Shown one piece after another: positions 18,779 to 21,446 of a stretch of 21,446 nt of DNA. Source of the stretch: JBGTCY01 sp041748615. GTDB lineage: Bacteria > Bacteroidota > Bacteroidia > Chitinophagales > CAIOSU01. The position numbers and the translations under genes are program-made. The notes under the pieces are model-generated. The model was not told the DNA's origin, did not search any database, and saw only the letters and a list, made by a program, of their open reading frames with translations. Location of the stretch: the NCBI GenBank assembly GCA_041748615.1, contig JBGTCY010000238.1, positions 1 to 21,446 on the forward strand, given 5' to 3'. The stretch's first letter is position 1, and each line of letters starts with the position of its first letter.

Positions 18779-19126
18779 TTACTCTTTGATTTTGCAGATG
18801 CGTTGTGCATCCGTGATGATATCAATGCCGGTGGCGGGAATGAATACTTCAATGGTGTGGGGGTCATAGACTTTAACGACCTGCGCTTCGGTTCTGTTAT
18901 TAATAATGACGACCTGGTCCTGCTGGAATAATTTCATTCTGCCGCGGTAGGTCTGAGCGTCTTCACATTGCCCGTTTCTTAAACGCGTTTGCAGGCGTTC
19001 AAGGCGTTCTTGCTGGACTTCGAGCATATAGGCGCTGCGCACTTCCTTTTGAAGTCTCAATCGCGCAATGCGGCTTTGCACGATTCGGATTTGTGCGATT
19101 AGCTTATTGCAGGAGGGGAGACGCAT
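18779..19126 (-). CDS. Hypothetical protein with helical hairpin and beta C-terminus
   Basis: A 115-residue protein: an Arg/Leu/Gln-rich helical first half (IAQIRIVQSRIARLRLQKE and RLERLQTRLRN), then a beta-rich end (DQVVIINNRTEAQVVKVYD, TIEVFIPATGIDII). No family recognised. It is followed by a GGGACAGGGGACAAGGGACA stutter just past the stop and preceded by a direct repeat, so it is separated from its neighbours by repeat DNA. Confidence 0.55.
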   Translation of the reverse strand: MRLPSCNKLIAQIRIVQSRIARLRLQKEVRSAYMLEVQQERLERLQTRLRNGQCEDAQTYRGRMKLFQQDQVVIINNRTEAQVVKVYDPHTIEVFIPATGIDIITDAQRICKIKE

Positions 19127-19135
19127 TTGTTGATG

Positions 19136-19176
19136 TGATGATTAGCGGATTTGATGATTTGATGATTAGCGGATTT
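19136..19176. repeat. Direct repeat TGATGATTAGCGGATTT, two copies
   Basis: The 17-bp sequence is at 19136-19152 and again at 19160-19176, 24 bp apart, in the spacer between the 73-aa and 115-aa genes. It may be replication slippage or a protein-binding pair. Confidence 0.65.
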
Positions 19177-19177
19177 T

Positions 19178-19399
19178 TCATCTGCGCCTCCTTTTTGCTT
19201 TTGCTTTGCGCGCGCAATGGAGCAGGTTCGTTTTTTTCTTCTGTTGGGATTTTGTGCGGTAGTTAAGACCGTGGATAGGCAGGAAGTGTCCGGAACTGAG
19301 GAACAGGTCCTGATGCATCTGCTGCATAGACATACGTGACAGCATATAAGCCGTCAAGATGAGGTTAGTTGTATTTCTGTGCCGTATGTATAATGACAA
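19178..19399 (-). CDS. Small basic-tailed hypothetical protein
   Basis: The frame starts at a TTG (73 aa) with an internal ATG at residue 19 (19345, 55 aa); I cannot choose firmly. The C-terminus is very basic (ARKAKAKRRRR), the middle is Met/Gln-rich (RMSMQQMHQDLFLSSGHF). No family recognised; a nucleic-acid-binding role is possible from the tail. Confidence 0.4.
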   Translation of the reverse strand: MSLYIRHRNTTNLILTAYMLSRMSMQQMHQDLFLSSGHFLPIHGLNYRTKSQQKKKTNLLHCARKAKAKRRRR

Positions 19400-19533
19400 T
19401 GTGGGTGGAACCCGGGGGTGTTATACGGAGGCGGGGGGAGAAGGTTACATCAGGCGACAGTTGACAGCCGACAGCCCACGTTATGGAAACAGACTGCCTT
19501 AGTTCTCTGATTAGAGTTCATTGGTTAAGGTCG
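19400..19533. other. Short spacer with GACAG stutter, no gene
   Basis: It contains repeated GACAG units (CGACAGTTGACAGCCGACAG, around 19455-19474) and a G/C-rich part before the 73-aa gene. No coding frame is supported. It may hold the promoter for the downstream capsid genes, but no clear TAnnTTTG box is visible. Confidence 0.4.
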
Positions 19534-19788
19534 TTATTTCTTTTTTTTCTTGCCCTGCTCCAATGAAATTTCAAAATCCAAATATTCATTGTGTGCATCA
19601 AATACATCGCTTGGGTTAATGTAATCTTGAAGTAACGAATACTGATTACTGTTACGGGTTTCGTGTACTTCATCCCCGTCACATTCTTTCAGTGATTGAA
19701 ATTCCTGCATCGTCATCTCTTTTTGTTGACGATAGCAGATTACTTGTTTACATCTAATGTTTACGATTACTTTCTTTTGGTTTGACAT
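19534..19788 (-). CDS. Hypothetical 84-aa protein
   Basis: An 84-residue protein with a strand-rich first part (KVIVNIRCKQVICYRQQKE), a helix (MQEFQSLKECDGDE), and a Lys tail (EQGKKKKK). It follows the 57-aa gene by 4 bp. No family recognised. It is one of a chain of small closely packed genes behind the 333-aa gene. Confidence 0.55.
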   Translation of the reverse strand: MSNQKKVIVNIRCKQVICYRQQKEMTMQEFQSLKECDGDEVHETRNSNQYSLLQDYINPSDVFDAHNEYLDFEISLEQGKKKKK

Positions 19789-19792
19789 GATT

Positions 19793-19966
19793 TTATGATT
19801 TAATGAGTGAATGAATTTTGCTTGCGCTCAAAAAAAAGAAATAACTTGGTTCGGTTCTCTGAATGAAGTTCACGGGGACATTGCCGTCCGTTTCATAACA
19901 TGCCGCTAAATTCAATGGCGGGTGTGTAGGTCGGTGAAGTGTTTCCGGTATTATTTGCTTTTTCAT
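19793..19966 (-). CDS. Hypothetical 57-aa protein
   Basis: From the ATG at 19966 (MKKQIIPETLHRPTH); the frame is open earlier to 19999 but this start overlaps the preceding stop as ATGA, a common coupled start. The protein has no recognisable motif. Its tight spacing with both neighbours is the main reason to believe it. Confidence 0.4.
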   Translation of the reverse strand: MKKQIIPETLHRPTHPPLNLAACYETDGNVPVNFIQRTEPSYFFFLSASKIHSLIKS

Positions 19967-20046
19967 ATCATTGAATATTTGAACCATCCATGCCGCCACT
20001 GGATTTTAGCGGCTTGGACGATGGTGGTGAGTTTGTAGGTTGTCAT
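19963..20046 (-). CDS. Possible 27-aa leader-like small protein
   Basis: ATG at 20046, 10 bp after the stop of the 333-aa gene; stop TGA at 19963-19965 overlaps the next ATG (ATGA). Start MTTYKLTTIVQAAK. It may act mainly to couple translation to the 57-aa gene. The short length makes it uncertain. Confidence 0.3.
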   Translation of the reverse strand: MTTYKLTTIVQAAKIQWRHGWFKYSMI

Positions 20047-20056
20047 ATGAAATATT

Positions 20057-21058
20057 TTAAAGTTCAAAATGCTCCATCAACGCCTTCAGCAGCGCTGTAC
20101 GCTCATTAGCTTTCATCTTGTACAGCTTGTCAAGCCAACGCTGTACTTTTCGTTTGTGCATTTGGCGGGTGGTGTGGTTGTCGCCCAGGGTTTGGGTGGT
20201 TGCTTGGAAGCGGTATTGACCGGTGCCGGTTTTTATTAGTCCCTCAGTCGCGAGTCTTTTAGTCGCGGGTCGGTTCGTCTCATCTTCATCATTCAGTAGC
20301 AGCTTGATTGATTTTTTGGCTGCTTTCTTTGGACTGTCTTCTGTGGTCTGTGGTCTGTAGTTAACAGATGAGCGCCCGGCAGGTCTCGAACCGGCATCTT
20401 TTCCCGTGGAACGGGAAGGTTTTGACTTTAAACTACGGACGCTTTTTTTATTAGGGACGGGGGACGGGGGACGGGTGGCGAGTGAGCCGTTGAGTGATTC
20501 CCAATCTTTGTAACTTTTAGTTTGGGTAATTACTATGCCTTCCAATTTCAGTAACTCAATAATATATTGAGTGAAATATTTCATTGATTTGTAAAACGGT
20601 GAATGCTCACGTTCGAAATCAGCATTTTCAATTACAATAGACCCTTTATATTGTACTCTTACTTTTATACCAACTGTAAAAAGACGAACTGTATTTGTGA
20701 TTTTTCCAAGACCTTTCAGCATAGAAAAATCTGACACAGGCATGTAAGGACTACAGAGGTAGGCTACAGTCATCCCGTAAATTGCCTCTTGCATTGTGGG
20801 ACTGAAGTATTTCTTCATGTCTTTCTCTACTGTACGATAATTCAGTGTTCGCTGCAGGTAAGCATTGTAAACATTCATCCAGAACGGCTTACGTTGCGAC
20901 TCAGGCATTCCTTTTTGTTCCGGATGATTCTTTAATGTTTCGTCAATGACTGTCTGAAAATCTTCAAACACAGAATTCGCAAGCTGTGGGCGAGATGTTT
21001 TGCTTTTCAACTGTGGTCTGTTGACTGTGGTCAGTGGTCTGTTAGCTACTTCAATCAT
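20057..21058 (-). CDS. Hypothetical 333-aa protein with repeat-derived linker containing a tRNA-like sequence
   Basis: The N-terminal half (about 27-185) is a globular helical/strand domain (SVFEDFQTVIDETLKNHP, RKPFWMNVYNAYLQRTLNY, FTVGIKVRVQYKGSIVI). The middle (about 193-245) is a Ser/Pro/Lys/Arg linker encoded by stutter DNA (GGGGGAC units, CTGTGG units) and by a 72-nt tRNA-Gly-like sequence in frame. The C-terminus (about 270-333) is helical and basic (TRQMHKRKVQRWLDKLYKM). The first codons also contain AACAGACCAC units. I do not recognise a family. DNA binding or replication is possible from the basic C-terminus but unproven. Its ATG overlaps the stop of the 92-aa gene. Confidence 0.6.
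   Translation of the reverse strand: MIEVANRPLTTVNRPQLKSKTSRPQLANSVFEDFQTVIDETLKNHPEQKGMPESQRKPFWMNVYNAYLQRTLNYRTVEKDMKKYFSPTMQEAIYGMTVAYLCSPYMPVSDFSMLKGLGKITNTVRLFTVGIKVRVQYKGSIVIENADFEREHSPFYKSMKYFTQYIIELLKLEGIVITQTKSYKDWESLNGSLATRPPSPVPNKKSVRSLKSKPSRSTGKDAGSRPAGRSSVNYRPQTTEDSPKKAAKKSIKLLLNDEDETNRPATKRLATEGLIKTGTGQYRFQATTQTLGDNHTTRQMHKRKVQRWLDKLYKMKANERTALLKALMEHFEL
20371..20442 (-). tRNA. tRNA-Gly(UCC)-like sequence inside a coding region
   Basis: Read on the minus strand, 72 nt fold as a cloverleaf. The acceptor is GCGTCCG with CGGGCGC (one G-U), then TA at 8-9, D-stem GTTT/AAAC, anticodon stem TTCCC/GGGAA with loop GTTCCAC (U33, anticodon UCC), 5-nt variable loop, and T-arm GCCGG-TTCGAGA-CCTGC with one C-U mismatch. 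The discriminator is U, as in bacterial tRNA-Gly, and C35/C36 fit. TAGTTTAA...AAAACCT is the typical tRNA-Gly(UCC) D-arm. Weak points: the D-loop lacks GG, and G32/C38 could pair. CCA is not encoded. It may be degenerate or element-borne. Confidence 0.6.
20456..20476. repeat. GGGGGAC stutter repeat in coding sequence
   Basis: Three units of GGGACGG/GGGGACG type lie just upstream (minus-strand sense) of the tRNA-like sequence and encode the RPPSPVP part of the linker. A related GGGGACA stutter is at about 18752-18772. Confidence 0.6.
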
Positions 21059-21333
21059 GTGTACTTCCTTTGAATTTCGTTGAACAAAAAACTATCGCTG
21101 TAATCTTTCAGCCTGCGCGTTTCGGAGGCTTTCTTTCGGTTGTTGAAGCCGGACGGTCGTCCGGGTTTGAAGCTATGCTTTAAAAAACGCGGCTTGTTAC
21201 TTTCCATGATTGCCGCTACCTCTTCAGGCGTTCGTTCAATGCCGAGCGTCTTTCTTCTTTTGCGAACGCCTCCTTTTGTTCTGCCGGGCAGCAGCAAAAT
21301 CCGGTCAAATTGACCACCTGAAGCGAAGTTCAA
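21055..21333 (-). pseudogene. Basic 92-aa protein, 5' end probably cut by an IS
   Basis: The frame begins at a TTG (21333) directly preceded in frame by TGA, with no ATG available. The IS21-type end lies about 10 bp further upstream, so the true start is probably lost. The remaining protein is basic, with LLLPGRTKGGVRKRRKTLG near the start, a helix EEVAAIMESNK, and FKPGRPSGFNNRKK. The stop overlaps the next ATG (ATGA). No family recognised. If a TTG start is used the gene could still be expressed; I cannot decide. Confidence 0.45.
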
Positions 21334-21341
21334 AGTTCATG

Positions 21342-21446
21342 CTGTAAAGGCGTCATAAAATGTCAAGATTTGGTTCAAACCAAATCGGACAAACTATGGC
21401 GAATAAAACGATCAGCATGAGTAAAATCAGACACCTTTTGCAGCTT
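21342..21446 (+). mobile_element. Left end of an IS21-family insertion sequence (partial)
   Basis: TGTAAAGG at 21342 or TGTCAAG at 21361 may be the terminal repeat; the boundary cannot be fixed without the other end. A palindrome ATTTGGTT-CA-AACCAAAT (21368-21385) precedes the transposase start. Confidence 0.6.
21396..21446 (+). CDS. istA: IS21-type transposase (IstA), N-terminal fragment
   Basis: Only 17 residues are in the window (MANKTISMSKIRHLLQL). This start, with a helix-turn-helix beginning 'ISMSKIR.LL.L', is typical of Bacteroidetes IS21 IstA transposases. The frame is open to the window end. Assignment rests on N-terminal resemblance only. Confidence 0.65.
   Translation, partial: MANKTISMSKIRHLLQL

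Noticed and set aside
6242..21333. Tailed-phage (Caudoviricetes) prophage
   Set aside because: No terminase, portal, head protease of the HK97 type, tape measure, tube or baseplate gene could be recognised in about 15 kb of contiguous structural-type genes. The option stays open because one end is missing.

Overview
The window looks like a Bacteroidetes chromosome, probably near Chitinophagaceae or Sphingobacteria. The evidence is a CTnDOT-like tyrosine recombinase, A-rich start regions without clear Shine-Dalgarno sites, a Bacteroidetes-style signal peptide, and an IS21-type transposase start at the right edge. This placement is inference; no rRNA or marker gene is present.

Layout. (1) 1-776: no convincing gene, only interspersed palindromic repeats. 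(2) 777-2340, minus strand: a small-gene island containing a PemK/MazF-like toxin candidate, a short HicB-like protein, a two-helix membrane protein and an unknown partner, closed by hairpins. (3) 2341-3441: a plus-strand tyrosine recombinase whose stop codon lies inside a copy of a ~75-bp repeat. (4) 3442-6240: a repeat-rich accessory stretch with an iteron-like G/T-rich region, a NYN-domain nuclease candidate, a structured GC-rich intergenic region, and a RNase H-fold (YprB-like) exonuclease candidate. (5) 6242-21333: about 25 tightly packed minus-strand genes that look like the morphogenesis and lysis half of a virus-like element. (6) About 21342 to the end: the left end of an IS21-family insertion, which seems to cut the 5' end of the first gene of that block.

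The minus-strand block is the main point of interest. It has an endolysin (FlgJ/LYZ2-type glucosaminidase with N-terminal membrane anchor), holin-like small membrane proteins, a secreted fibre-like protein, a 908-residue protein with a transglutaminase/cysteine-protease Cys-His-Asp core and C-terminal membrane segment, a free-standing J-domain protein, a coiled-coil protein, several beta-rich candidate capsid proteins and many membrane-anchored proteins. I see no portal, large terminase, tail tube, sheath, tape measure or baseplate gene. This set fits a tailless, membrane-containing virus (PM2/FLiP-like in style) or an undescribed relative better than a tailed phage. No packaging ATPase or double-jelly-roll fold can be proven from sequence alone, and the block is cut by the IS.

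Two signals cross the features. First, a short motif, (L/F)-x-G-L-(G/S), recurs in at least five proteins of the block at domain boundaries, and it resembles adenovirus-type maturation cleavage sites. Second, a 72-nt tRNA-Gly(UCC)-like sequence lies in frame inside the linker of a 333-residue coding region, next to short stutter repeats.
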